From: Hericium rajendrae
Taxonomy: Eukaryota > Basidiomycota > Agaricomycetes > Russulales > Hericiaceae
DNA length: 64,000 bases
NCBI GenBank assembly: GCA_033439255.1
Contig: CM065885.1
Location: 310,001-374,000 of the forward strand
Reading direction: 5' to 3'
Below, piece by piece: positions 33,239 to 44,856 of this stretch (within the stretch, counting starts at the first letter, position 1; each line of letters starts with the position of its first letter). A program made the position numbers and the translations under genes. The notes below the pieces were generated by a model. The model searched no databases, was not told the origin of the DNA, and saw nothing but the letters and a program-made list of their open reading frames with translations.

Positions 33239-34876
33239 ATGTCTTCCAGGACGCCGTCATTCAAGAGCCTTCGCCTCTCGCAAGCTGACTACGACCGCCA
33301 CGTGTCACGGTCTAAATCCCCAAAGACATGTCGAAATCATCGGTGAGAACGAGGAGGTCAAGAAGGTCCTGCGCAAGTGCAGCGGCGTCGCGGACCAGGA
33401 CTGGATTCAAGTGCCGTATGACGACAAATCAGACACAATGAAGAGGGTCATGCAGAGAGTTGAGAAAATAATCAGGATCCCGATGAAGCACTGGGTGTGT
33501 CGGGAGCCCTGCAATACCTTGAGCTACACTGATATAATCTTTCGAAGGTATTGGCTGGTGATGGCATGATCTTCCGATCACACAAGGTCATCACTAGCCT
33601 TGAGCATTTCAAGCAGCCCCAAATCCCACCTATTGGTGTATATACACACCATTGAATTTATTTAGTTATAGGCAATAGATAATTCACCTGCGCAGAAGTA
33701 ATTCTTCTCCCTGCATCCGACGAGAGCGGGTGGATCGCTGCGAACCGCAAGCTCGGAAGATGGAAACGCTTTCCTCACGAGCCCCCGCCTACGTCCCAGC
33801 TCCCTGCTAATCCACGAGCTCGTGCACAGGCGCTGTTCCCACTTCTTGATATTACGGAGTCGCCTCATTGGGCTGAATATATTGTACACCGCCAAGCTGC
33901 GGAGGTGTTTGGGGCGACGATGGTCGAGCTTTGGCTGAAAGACAGGACCGGCGAAGCCCTTGATGTCATTCCGCTCGTCGACGAGGCATTTGAAGCACTG
34001 GACAATCTTGAGGACGCGGCATATTGGAAAATGATCAGAGACGCCACGTTGGAGTCGCTTTATGGTGAGGACGATTTGACGGAAGAATAAATGTAAGAAG
34101 GTTGCTGATGCAGTTACGAACTTAGATCTTGATGCCATGGGCGATGGAGGCGAGGTAAGTTCGCCGTGCGATGTGTTTTCATCGGTGTTGACCGTCTGGG
34201 CTCTAGGATATCCGAGATGCAGATGTGAGGACACGTATACACTCGCTCGTTGCGCCGAAGTCCGTCGACATGCATCTGAGCTTTCACCAGCGTGCGCGGA
34301 TGTACAGCGTCGAAGCTTCCTACTCCCTCGGCTTCCGCATCAACAAGGTGCCCGTGCCACCGCTCGAGGACTCCCCAGATGATGATCGGAAGGTGAACCG
34401 CATGCACACCGGGAACGGCTGGAAGACCTTCGGTTGGTTCTACCTCGACAAGGGGCGCTCAGAGCATAGCGCCTGTCCGGTGTCGGCGCGCGACCTGAAG
34501 CAGGTGCACGATGCGCTATTCGGGCCCGCGAAGAAGGGCAGGCTTGGAGAGCGGAGAAGCTTGTGCGGCACCGCGAAGCTCATGCTCGCAAGCGTAGGCA
34601 TTGCGTTCGAAGTGGCGCTCGACGAGGAGGGCGAGAACGAGAACGGCGACGGCCACAAATGCAACGATGATGCGCGTCTGGAACTAGCTGCTCAAAAGCC
34701 GGGGATCAGCGCGGCACATCTAAGGAAGATCTGCGGTATTCCGCCGTTGGACGATGACGGTAAGTACACTATGCGACCGGACCTAGCTTTTGTCATCTCA
34801 AATTTCATGTTCAGAGACGGCAGATCTGTCGAGGGAACAGATGACAGGACCCACGGAGCCGTCAGAGGACGAGTAG
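33239..34876 (+). pseudogene. Tandem-array gene copy B, broken
   Basis: It starts FKSLRLSQADYDRHVSR like copy A. About 50 bases are missing near 33325 and the frame shifts. The rest follows the shared exon plan: QDWIQVPYD, the second small exon ending at about 33632, the exon with AANRKLGRWKRFPHE and SPHWAEYIVHRQAAE, and the C-terminal domain with RIHSLVAPKSVDMHL through RKICGIPPL. Within exon 3, 24 codons not present in the other copies lie at 33905-33976, replacing two codons; they begin VFGATMVELW. A one-base insertion creates TAA at 34088-34090. In the last exon the frame ends early at TAG 34874, while a tail like that of copy C continues in another frame. Several independent lesions make this a pseudogene. 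Confidence 0.7.
33905..33976 (+). other. Copy-specific 72-bp insertion in gene B
   Basis: This in-frame segment sits between the HRQAAE and VDEAFEALD sequences that are adjacent, apart from two codons, in copies A, C and D. It has ordinary codon composition and no inverted or direct terminal repeats that I can see. It could be an old exon piece lost from the others or an insertion. Confidence 0.5.
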
Positions 34877-35284
34877 GGTCGGATGATGGTGGGTACGGTC
34901 GTGGCCGCAGAGATGGGGAGCACATCATCGCTTGATTTCTACGAAAAAATCATATTCACTCTACAGGTAAAGATTGTCAGTAATTCGGCTCACCAGATGC
35001 GTCTCCCTACATTATATCAGTTTATTATTAGTATTAAATAGCTCGAGGCTCATAGCCAGTTGCTGATCCACTTAATATTGCAGACAGATATACCGTTCAT
35101 TGCCCTCAGCTTCATCGAAGTCTGTTCTTCGCCTGACCGCGCGTTATGTAATGCTGAGAAGGAGGCGCTCGAGACGCGTCGCGTCCACCGTTATTATATG
35201 GTATACGCAGCGCCTTTTTGAACTCACGCATCAACCCTCTCACACAAGGACCGACGAAAACCAACAAGCTTGATTCTGAACACG

Positions 35285-36947
35285 ATGTCAGGGCCACCGT
35301 CCTTCAAGAATCTTCGCCTCTCACAAGCTGATTACGATCGCCATGTGCAGTCGCAGTCTTCATACGCCCAAGATGCCTTGAAGTATGACGAAAACGCGCC
35401 CAGGTTGAAGATCACCGCTGAGAGCGAGGAGGTCAAGGAGGCCCTTCGCGAGTCGAGTGGCGTTGGGGGCCAGGACTGGATTCTAGTGCCGCACGACCCA
35501 AGAGATTCGACAGAATTGATCATGCAAAGAGTGGAGGGAGTTATCAGAATTCCGCAGAAACACTGGGTGCGTTATAGATTGTTCTGAAGCACAGTCAAAT
35601 GCTGATATCACTGTAGAAATTGGCCGGAGACGGGAGGGTCTTCAGGTCGCATAAGGACCTTGCCTTCCTCGGGTACTTTGGGCGGTCCCAGACCGAATCT
35701 ATCAGTATGGAATCGCGCACTCAGCTGTGTCATGATACTCACGATCGCTGGCATCTGTAGACGCGATACTCCTCCCGAAATCTGACGTGAACGGCTACAT
35801 CGCTGCGAGCCGCGTGACCAAAGATTAGAGACGCTTCCCTCACAAAGCACCGGCCGCGTCTGAGCTCCCTGCCAATCCGCACGCCCGTACGCAGGCTCTA
35901 TTCCCACTCTTGGACATCACAGACTCACCGCATTGGGCTGAGTACATCGCATATCGCCAAGCTGCGGAGGCATATGTCAATGAGGCATTTGGAAAACTTG
36001 AACGCGACGAGAACGACGAGAACACCAAGAACGCAGCCTATTGGAAGATGATCAGAGCCGTGACAATGAAATCACTCTCCGGTGAAAACAACTTAGAAGA
36101 AGAAGAACGTAAGAAAATCGCCGACGCTGTCGCAAACGTGAGCCTTTGGACTAACCAAGGCGGATTCGAGGTACGCGCACCACACACTAGATCTTCCAAA
36201 ATCTCACCCGTCCGCGCTCCAGATGCGGGATGCATATGTGATCACGCGCATACACTCCCTTGTCGCACCCAAGTCCGTCGACATGCACCTCACCTACCAC
36301 TATCGCACACGGCTATCCAGCGTTGGATATTACTACACCCTCGGCTTCCGCATCAACACAACGCCCGTGCCACCGCTCCAAGACGTCCCAAAGCGCAGCA
36401 ACGAGGTCGTATTCGTGCATACCGGACAGGGCTGGAGGACCTTCGGATGGTTCTGCCTCGGCCACCGGCGCACAGAGCACAGCGCCTGCCTCGTGTCAAG
36501 GTTCGACCTGCAGGAAGTGCACGATGCGCTGTTTGGGCCCAGGGAAAAGGGCAAGCTCGGGGAACGCGTGAGCCTGCGCGGAACTGCAAAGCTCATGCTC
36601 GCGAGTGTGGGCTTTACGTTCGACATCGCGCTGGACGAGGAGGATAAGGCCAAGAATGGCGATGGCCATGCCGTCAATGACGGTGCGCGTCTGTGCCTGT
36701 CTGCCAGAAAGCCAGGGATCAGTGCCGCACACCTCAGGAGGATCTGTGGCATCCGGCCATTAGAGGCCGATGGTGAGTACGCACAGCGTGACTGGACCTT
36801 CGTTCCCGTTGTCTCATGTGTTGTGTATCAGATTCGGAGTGGCGCTCGCAGGTGGCGACGCGCACGTCAGACGATGAATATGGGTATGGATCGGATGACG
36901 ATGGATATGAGCACGGCTCCCAGGATGGAGAGTGCATCGTCGCTTGA
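35285..36947 (+). pseudogene. Tandem-array gene copy C, one nonsense codon
   Basis: The five-exon plan of copy A is retained: N-terminal FKNLRLSQADYDRH, GGQDWILVPHD, KLAGDGRVFRSHK, exon 3 with SPHWAEYIAYRQAAE, and exon 4 beginning MRDAYVITRIHSL through AAHLRRICGIRPL. A short last exon has a Tyr/Gly/Asp-rich acidic tail ending at TGA 36945-36947. A TAG at 35826-35828 stands exactly where copies A, B and D have the Trp of GRWK, a G-to-A change. Everything else appears functional, so either this is a recent pseudogene or the codon is bypassed; I favour pseudogene. Confidence 0.65.
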
Positions 36948-37476
36948 GCCGTGCGAGAGTCATATTCACTGTTTGAAGATCGACAGTGATGATTCGCCCT
37001 TCCAAGACTCATTTTTGCAGCAGAGACCAAACCCGAGTTGCGGCTTTTCATTACCTTCATTCTTCCGATGCCGTGTCATGTAATGTACGCACATGCGGAG
37101 CTTTCAGCTTGGGGCACGTAATTTGTAACTTGAAATTTGTTGAGGGGCCATGCACCTGAAATCCTCCGCCTCGACCTATCCCTCTCACTGACGAATATAA
37201 CCATGTCCATGTCAGACGAACGTACTGTACCACATGCAAGACTCACCATATTGCTTCATGCCATGGTGGTGCTCTCCAGCCAATCTCCAGCTGTTCTCAC
37301 CCAGACGCGTGTTATGTAATGCCATCGGTGCCGAAAGCAAAAGCGCCCAGGCCGTCGCGTCGCGTCTCAGAATCACTACGCGCCGCGTCGTCAACTCACT
37401 CAGCAACTTCACAGGAGAAGTAATCATCTCTTTTTCCTACTCTACGGTGCTCCGGTAATCCATATATTACAACAAG

Positions 37477-38954
37477 ATGTCCGCACAACCTCCGTTCAAA
37501 ACTCGTCGCCTTTCGCAAGCTGCATACGATCGCTACGTGACACGGTCTAAACGTCCTCAGGATGTGTTGATTTGCGACGCCAATTCGCCCAAGCTCAAGA
37601 TTGTCGCAGAGACGGAGGACATAAAAGAGGTTTTACGCGAGTCTAGTGGTGTTCCCGGCCAGGACTGGATTCTAGTGCCGTACGACCCGCAAGACTCGAT
37701 TGCTTGGGTCATGCAAAGAGTCGAGGAGATGATCAAGGTCCCGACGCAGTACTGGGTGCGTCTTCATGGGCCAAGATAACAATACGATAACTGATGTGGC
37801 TTGCAGAATCTGGCTGGCGATGGCACTGTTTTCTGGGAGCACAAGTCTATTTCCGAACTCGACTACTTCCAGCAACCTCAGACCCAACCCATCGGTACGA
37901 TATCCCACTTATGTCTAGCTGTATCTGCAGGCGTTGACGATAGTACATTTCTGCAGAATTGATCCTTATCTCCGCATACGAGGTAGATAACTGGCTTGCC
38001 GCAAATCGCAAGCCTGGAAGATGGAAGCGTTTTCCTCACCAGTCGCCGGACGTGTCTGCGCTCCCCGCAAACCCGCATTCTCGCGCACAGGCACTGTTCC
38101 CGCTCCTGGACACCAGCGATTCTCCCCACTGGGCCGAATACGTCACCCACCGCCAAGCCGCGGAGGCTCACGTCGACGAGAAGTTCGAAGGCCTGGAGTA
38201 CGACGACAGCGCTGCCTATTGGCATATGATCAACAACGCGACTCTCGAGTCTCTCAACGGCGAAGACAATCTGGCCGAAGAAGAATGCAAGAAGATCGCT
38301 GATGCAGTTACGAACATGAGTCTCCAGCTCGAGGACGACGAAATGAGGGTATGTGTGCTGTCAACCCATCCCGTGAGCCTTTCTGAACTCGCGTGTCTCC
38401 TACCTGCGCTCTAGATTCTGGATTTGAGCGTCATCACGCGCATACACTCTCTAGTCTCGCCCAAGTCCGTCGACGTGCATTTATACTATTACCATTACCG
38501 CGCGTGGCGCTACTCTCTCGGCTTCCGCATCAACGAAGAGCCCGTAGCCCCGCTCACGACCTTCCCCAAAGAAACGGCCAGTGTGAACCGCATGCACAGC
38601 GGGCAGGGGTGGAAGACTTTCGGATGGTTCTACCTCGACAACAAGGACGAAGAGCGCTGCGCCTGCCCCGTGTCAGCGCGCGACCTGAAGCAGGTGCACG
38701 ACACTCTGTTCGGGCCCGTGAAGAAGGGCAAGCTTGGGGAGCGCGTGAGCCTGCGCGGCACTGCTAAGCTCATGCTCGCGAGCGTAGGCATCGGCTTCGA
38801 CGTGGCGCTCGACAAGGAGGACGAGAAGCAGAACGGCGACGGCCACAAAGTCAACTACGAGGCGCGCCTGGACCTGTCTGCTGGGCGAAAGTCAGGTATC
38901 AACGTCGCACACATCAGGAAAATCTGCGGTATCCCGCCGTTGGCTGAAGAATGA
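37477..38954 (+). CDS. Tandem-array gene copy D, intact, 432 aa, no acidic tail
   Basis: Four exons (37477-37755, 37807-37894, 37957-38348, 38415-38954) join into 433 codons. The protein aligns with copy A along its length: FKTRRLSQAAYDRY, PGQDWILVPYD, NLAGDGTVFWEHK, AANRKPGRWKRFPH, DSPHWAEYVTHRQAAE, TRIHSLVSPKSVDVHL, GQGWKTFGWFYLD, CPVSARDLKQVHDTLFGP, LRGTAKLMLASVGI and RKICGIPPL. It stops just after that last motif, so the extra acidic exon of A, B and C is absent. Its 5' exon is diverged more than the others. It lies 529 bp after copy C. Function unknown; the conserved Trp-, Lys- and Arg-rich blocks suggest a compact globular domain. Confidence 0.7.
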
Positions 38955-40060
38955 TGGTTGAATGCTGGCTACTGGTGTGTGCTTCCTTGTACATACATGA
39001 GATACGGTTATCATGCAGATGACAGCGCCTGCCGCGCGAGACAATTACGAAGTGGAAGAGGCATGATACCGCTATGAGTCAGATAAGAGCAGGACCAAGG
39101 CTTAACACAGAACGACTATCTTCTGTGTGAGGTCTGCTCGGAGACTAGAATTAAAGGACCTGCCGAATTTTAGTCTGGACAGAATGTGAGCCACGTGCAC
39201 AACGCGGTCACGACATTTAAATTGGCTGGCACGTGGCCGTGTCAGACGGGTCCAGGAGGCCGTCGTCTTCCTCCTGAGCGGTCTTCACGGTCTAACGCAA
39301 AGTATGATGGACTCGAAAAATACTGTCGCATCTTATCCCTCCCTGTCATCCACCACCCAACCTTCATCCCCCCCGAGACTGAAGGCGCATCTGTCCTACC
39401 TCAGCCTCAGACAGGGATCGCTGCCAATTCTCTCGAAGGCGTCGGTGGCATGGGAGCTACAGCAAATATTTTACAAGCCCTTCATCAACTGGAGCAAAAC
39501 ACGAAACGGAAATTTGACCAGGCGAACTCTAGCTCTATTTGAATGACTGGACAAGTTGCTGATAAGCATACCACCAGCTCAAAGACCACTTGGATTCTAT
39601 CGCCAACCCAGGCCTCCGTTCCATTCCTGGAGAGTTATCCCCCGCGAGCCATCAGTGCTTCAAGTTTCCACCGGTCTAGCCGATCTACGCATTGCAGAGG
39701 AGTAAAATGCAGCAATTTCTCCGAGGTAAGCGAGCCATGCGTTTTCATAAATTGTCCTAATATCTTTGCGGTACGACAACCATCATCAATTTGTAATATG
39801 GACGATATGCATCCCAGTCAAGAGGGTACGGGACTTCGGGCACAAGCCAGTCCCTGGGTCTGCCCTCGAGTTATGGCTTACTGTATACACGAAGATTTGA
39901 CTCTCTGCACGTAGCAGCATCATAAATAACACTGTGAACAACAGGATCCCCGCAGAATTACAAAAAACGTAAGTATAAGATGCATACCAAACTATAAGCA
40001 CAACATAACACGATATCAAACCCAATTGAAAATATTCATTGTACAACAGATCGGTGACAA
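38955..40060. other. Intergenic, with one doubtful ORF
   Basis: 39186-39542 on the plus strand is open for 118 codons (segment NILQALHQLEQNTKRKFDQ looks helical). No introns, homologues or promoter are evident and the frame differs from neighbouring open frames. I do not count it as a gene. The rest shows nothing. Confidence 0.3.
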
Positions 40061-42268
40061 TTAGATCATGGAGCGCGCCTCGATGTCGACAGTGTCCGTA
40101 ACAGCGCGATTCGTCAACACCGTCTCTGTTGGCTCGTAGGCGGACTGGTCGTAGCTGATAGTGACGTGGTCCATGTCCATCTTAATCTTGAGCGGCTCGA
40201 ACGAGCCTTTCGAGCTCTTGTGCGGCTATATAGCGCGTGAGCACCACGCGCCATATGGGAATGGAAGTGACGCACCGTGAGTCGCGCGCTGTTTGGCGGC
40301 GTCAGCACGAACTCGGAATCGGCGGCCGAGTCGGGCGTCATGAGCGTGCTCTGCGGACATGGAGATGGTCTGTGGTCTGTAGGTGGAGATACGATAGGGA
40401 CGTACGAATTCATAGTTGTGGGGGGCTTCGGTGCGCGAACCCGTAGGCCAGTGGAGAGCGTCTTAGAATATCGCTCGCGCAAGAAGCGCCGCATGAGAAG
40501 CCTGTAGAGAAGTTAAGAAAACGGGATAAAGGAGTATCGAAGGTCGACGCGTACGTTGTCAACACGGCACAGGTGTAGACTGCGGGAGTGCACTTCATCA
40601 GCTCAGTCCCTTCACAGCTCTGGACGTGACGTACGTTTGCCAATGAGGAAGTGCGTGCCCAGAAACACGAGCGTTCCTCGGAACGCGAACCACTTGCGAA
40701 GCAGGACGTGCTATCTGTCAGTACGACATGATCGTCAACTGTCATCAGGCCACGCACGCTGATCAACGACATGAGCGCGAACAGACTGATCGCTTCGATC
40801 AGCACGATGTCATTAGCCATGTTCCCGGATAGCTCACCATGTCAGAGCTCCGCTGTTGATAGTGTAAGTTGTGATCGTATCCAGGAGCTGGCTAGCACTG
40901 TACATGCATATTCAGTTTTTTTTTTCCCAGTATAAGACGGAAGTCCGATTACGCTGCGATGTCGGTCCTTCGCTTCTGCTTGCGGAGAAAGTAGCTCAGA
41001 GACGTGCTGATGAGGATGTCGATAGTTGCGGAAATACAGTAAGCAGTGGTTATAGACCACTGGGAGGCCGGTCAAATGCGCAGTGCCCGATGCAGGGACG
41101 CGAGACGCACCTCGAACCGGCGAATGAATGTCTCCCAGCTTTTGAGGATTATGCTGTACAACCGTTCGGTTTCTACATCACTGAAAAGGGTAGGCTCTGC
41201 TTACCAGCGGGTTGTCGAGTCTACGAGGTGTATGCCATCAGCATTCATTCTGGATACAGTGAAATGAACATTGAATCGGACGTACTGATGCCGAGACCTA
41301 TTATCCATGTCAGTCACGGCGCCTCTGGATACGAACGGACAAGCTCACCGAGACGAAAAGTTGCCAGGAAGATCTGGATATCGAACGCGTCTTGCACAAT
41401 TCATATCCAAGGAGGGGAACGTTACTCACGAGTGGTGCCGATAGATACCACCGCTGCCCGCTGACTGTTATGCTTCATAAATGAAGGAATTCTGGCTAAT
41501 GAATCGAGATGCACGCACATCTATACAGCATCCTGGTATAGTAGCTAGAAACATATCCGAATGTTGGTCACGATCGAGTGGCGAGGGTGATGAACGCACC
41601 AATGTACCGTGTAGCTTGACAAACACTGCCGGCGGCGGCTCAGTTATGTGAACCTGAATCGGAGACTCGACCCGCGTACCGTAAACAAAATTCCCAACTG
41701 AATACGACAACATCAGAGCACTTCCGTAATCAAAGATGTACCCCAGTGACTCACAGCGGTTGTACTTCGAGCCCCGTCGTCTGTCAGTATACGATCATGC
41801 CAGCCAATGTAAAGGACTCACGTCGGAATGAAATCCAGCGCTCGTCTCTCGCCATAGTGGACTATAAGGCTCCGCCAATTTGACGCGCAGAGCAAGCAGG
41901 TATGAATCGTATCCAGTAACCTGTTGAAAGGCCATGAGGACTCCACACTGTGTTCGATCGACGAAGAACAGTAGACGTACCAAAGCCATGCTACCTGTAG
42001 AGCAATGGCAATCAGTCAATTATCACCATTCGATCTGATGATGACTTCTTTGACATACTAACAACTTGATCTTCAGTGGGTCGTGAGGGTAAAGGCGAAA
42101 GAAGAGGTAAGTGAGTGCCCCGACGATCCCAGATAAGCTATATCACTCGCATAAATCTCCAATCTCGAAGCCTCGAAGAAGGCTCGAAGAAGGGACTCAC
42201 GCTGCGGCGGCCGTACCTCCCAGAAGAATGGTTCCCAGCGAGCCCTCTACATCGTTGTCGATGGCCAT
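40061..42268 (-). CDS. DUF6534-type seven-helix membrane protein
   Basis: The minus strand reads as a gene with many short introns. Exon 1 starts at ATG 42268 with DNDVEGSLGTILLGGTAAAA. The next exons give LSGIVGALTYLFFRLYPHDP (helix 1 and the family YPxD motif), then VAWLW, LLDTIHTCLLCASNW, and later DILISTSLSYFLRKQKRRTD, TINSGALT and FAFRGTLVFLGTHFLIG. It ends with a cytoplasmic Ser/Pro-rich tail (SPPTDHRPSPCPQSTLMTP) and IKMDMDHVTISYD, with the stop at 40061-40063. These match the DUF6533/6534 family of basidiomycete seven-transmembrane proteins of unknown ligand, about 300-350 aa, in the plasma membrane or endomembranes. Some inner exon borders (41070-41800) remain unclear, so integrity is not proven. 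Confidence 0.65.
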
Positions 42269-43226
42269 GCAGAGTTCAAATCACTTGAGCTTGTGCTGCG
42301 GTCGTCTTGAGCGTCGTAACGGACGGGAAGAGCTCGCCCGCACGCTTGACCCGAGCAGGCACACATATAAGACCTACAGATTACGCACCATCCAATGCAC
42401 CGGAACCAGTGGCAAAGAAGCAGCGCGGCCTACCCTTGATGCTGTCCGGTGCCTTCATTCAGTTTCACCGGCGCATTGACCTATTAAGACGCATGGTCAG
42501 CGCTCACGGGGTCGGTATCGAGCCCGATTGGAGTGCATCCCCTTTCGTCGGTGGGGAAAGGCGACTTGTTAGATCTGCGGTAAGGTACCGTCTACCATAG
42601 AAGGTATGGCCAGTCTTCAGGGCGCTGCGATCGACAATGGGCGAGCATTTGTCAACAACACGCAGAGCCCAACAGGATACCGTATGATTTGAATTATAGT
42701 GCTGTACATTTTGAGTCCACTGTGGCACTGCAGTCGTAGATGCCATCTGTCACGGTGTTTGTACAGTTGGAGGTCGACGTGGCAAAGAGGAAGCTATTGA
42801 AAACAAGAAACCGCCAAATGGGCGCGTTGGTTCATATTTTGGGAACTGGTCATTGGATCATTCCATCAATAATTCGATCGCGCCCGCGCCGAAGCGGACC
42901 GTCACTTCACTGTGTCATCCACTGAAGAGAATTCGAATATCGCAAAAGCAAATAGTCCACGTCGGCGTCGAGAGCACCGATTCGTAGGTACCAGTCTGTT
43001 CTAGCCGAGTTCGAGGCAAAACAAAGGCTGCAGTTAGACAGGATTAGAATGTCAGTCTAATAGACACGATACGAGTATACTTGTCAAGTGTATAGACTGT
43101 GGCCTACTTCCGGCCCCAGTAAAGACATACAACTTTATCTGTACGACGAATACAGGTAAAGTTGTCATCTATACGGATCTAACCGTACTATGACCCTTCG
43201 GGCCGCGTAAAATAAAGACTTTGCGC
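42269..43226. other. Intergenic, nothing identified
   Basis: The sequence upstream of the DUF6534 gene should hold its promoter. Short open frames have no recognisable content. 43030-43200 contains small GTACAGATAAAG/CTTTATCTGTAC-type inverted motifs that belong to the tRNA-like repeat unit beside it. Confidence 0.35.
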
Positions 43227-43292
43227 GGAGTCGAACCAAAGACCAAAGGGATCAAGAGTACTGGTGTCCAAGGAGCGTGAACCACTCAGCCA
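43227..43292 (-). repeat. tRNA-like Pol III promoter, probable SINE head
   Basis: On the minus strand TGGCTGAGTGG (43292-43282) is a textbook A box and GGTTCGACTCC (43237-43227) a textbook B box, spaced as in a tRNA with a long variable arm. The flanks that should form the acceptor stem do not pair, so it is not a working tRNA gene. A tRNA-derived SINE, with body extending to about 43060, or a degenerate tRNA fits best. Confidence 0.5.
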
Positions 43293-43429
43293 TACTGACT
43301 GATATTAGTGAGTCAGTTGTATATCTGATAAATAGCAGCAAGGTCTTCCAGGAGCACTGATCTATTGGTGGATCTGTATGGATCTTTGTGTCCTTTGCTG
43401 CATACGAGTAGGTACTGTCGTGCATCGTC

Positions 43430-43620
43430 TATCCATACAGATACATCGGTACATACGAATGTATCGGTATATACGACTACATAAATATACACAAATATAT
43501 CAGTTCTACATTAGTACATACGAATATAGCGGTATACGACTACATCGGTATACACAAATACATCAGTACTACATACAGATTTACTTGTAGATACAGCTTT
43601 ACCTGTACAGACCGCTTCAT
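43430..43620 (+). repeat. Degenerate ~22-bp tandem repeat
   Basis: Units of the form ATACATCGGTATACACAAAT and CGACTACATCGGTATAC follow one another with drift, giving a Tyr/Ile/Arg/His pattern in translation. Simple-sequence expansion, no gene. Confidence 0.6.
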
Positions 43621-43930
43621 CTGTACGATGCTCAGAGTACGGCTTTATCGGTATTGCATGTGTTACCGATCCTCCCGTACCAGCGCCGTGCTGTGGTTGC
43701 CTTGTGGATCTCATTGATCGCTTGTTGAGAAGCACTCAGTATCCGAACATGCGAACGAGATGCCTGTATACAATGCACTACAAGAAAGCGGGATAGCATT
43801 GCAAAGCACTGACGAAAGCCTGACGAAAACAAAACAAGAACCGTCATTTATATGTAATGCCCATTCTTCTCCTCATCCGCGAGTTGTCCTAGCCCACCTG
43901 CTGGGTGTCCTGATTGTCATCGTGGCCCCC

Positions 43931-44578
43931 TTACCCTTCAACCTCCTCCACTTCCTCGATAACCTGGAGGCCCCACGGCGTCGTCAAAATCAGCGCACTG
44001 GGGTTCTCAGCCCTGATGTTGTCAACATGCAATCCGGTCCTTAATCTATGGCACTCACCGTTCATCGACGCCGTCGTCGACGCCGTCCTCGCTGCTGTCC
44101 TCACCGTCGTCCTCGCTGCCATCCTCGCCCTCACTGTCATCCTCGCCGTCGTCCATACCGCTGTCACCGTCGTCCTCATCGCCCTCGCCGCCTTCACCGC
44201 CGTCCTCGCCACCTTCACCGCCGTCCTCGCCGCCGTCACCGTCACCGTCACTGCCCTCGCTGCCGTCCTCCTCATTGCCCTCGTGGACTTCCTCGACGAC
44301 CTCCAGACCCCATGGTGTCATCGTGATCGGGACCCTATGAACATTAGCGTGCGCCTGCGCCAAACGTCAATGGGAACTCACATAGGTCCCAAATTGAACG
44401 GGGCATTGGAGCTGCTGCCCGTTTCTCCGTACTTACGGTCTCGGTGAGAAAACATCGAAAAAAGACGACGGATGAGGGCGAGGATGGGAAAAGGTACTTG
44501 TAAGCACATTGCTGGGAGTGGTTGTGGTTGCTGGTGGAAGTGAATGGTCGTCGCAGGCGCCGGAAACGGGCTTTTCAA
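43931..44578 (-). CDS. Acidic protein with a duplicated TPWGL-V-EEV box
   Basis: Three exons can be joined: up to 44578-44382, then 44334-44059, then 44012-43931 (stop at 43931-43933). Introns are 47 and 46 bp with GTGAGT donors. The protein has a Pro/Gln-rich N-terminus, then VPITMTPWGLEVVEEVHEG, about 70 residues of almost pure Glu/Asp/Gly/Ser, then NPSALILTTPWGLQVIEEV and a short end. So a short motif occurs on both sides of an acidic linker. I do not recognise the family. The true start may lie further upstream, since exon-like sequence and a GTGAGC donor occur near 44629. The acidic part is a GA-rich minisatellite at DNA level. No membrane segment is clear. Confidence 0.4.
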
Positions 44579-44856
44579 TATGACTCAGCAAACGAATACA
44601 AACAAAGTCCTAGAAGGACGCTCACCAATTTGCTTGCTCCCGCGGCCCACTGAGAACAACTTGTCTTCCTACTACATATTCATTGTGGTCTTCATCTTGT
44701 CTTTATCGACTGTTATAGTTTATGGGCGTGCTCGGAGCAATCGACCTCGATCTTCCCGTTTCTTTCATGTCGTGCGGGACTTTCAAGCTGCTTTCCGCCC
44801 TGGGCATTCGTAGTCCTCACCCTCGTTCTAGCCTTTTCGCATTGTAGCCTTTCCGC

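Noticed and set aside
39186-39542. 118-codon ORF downstream of the gene array
   Set aside because: No introns, no recognisable motif and a competing open frame on the same strand; support too weak.
43227-43300. Functional tRNA gene (Ser/Leu type)
   Set aside because: A and B boxes are perfect, but the acceptor stem does not pair and no clean anticodon arm forms, so a SINE-like origin is more likely.
44055-44326. Arg/His/Pro-rich plus-strand frame opposite the acidic gene
   Set aside because: It is the antisense reading of the GA-rich acidic linker, whose minus-strand frame joins cleanly across two introns.
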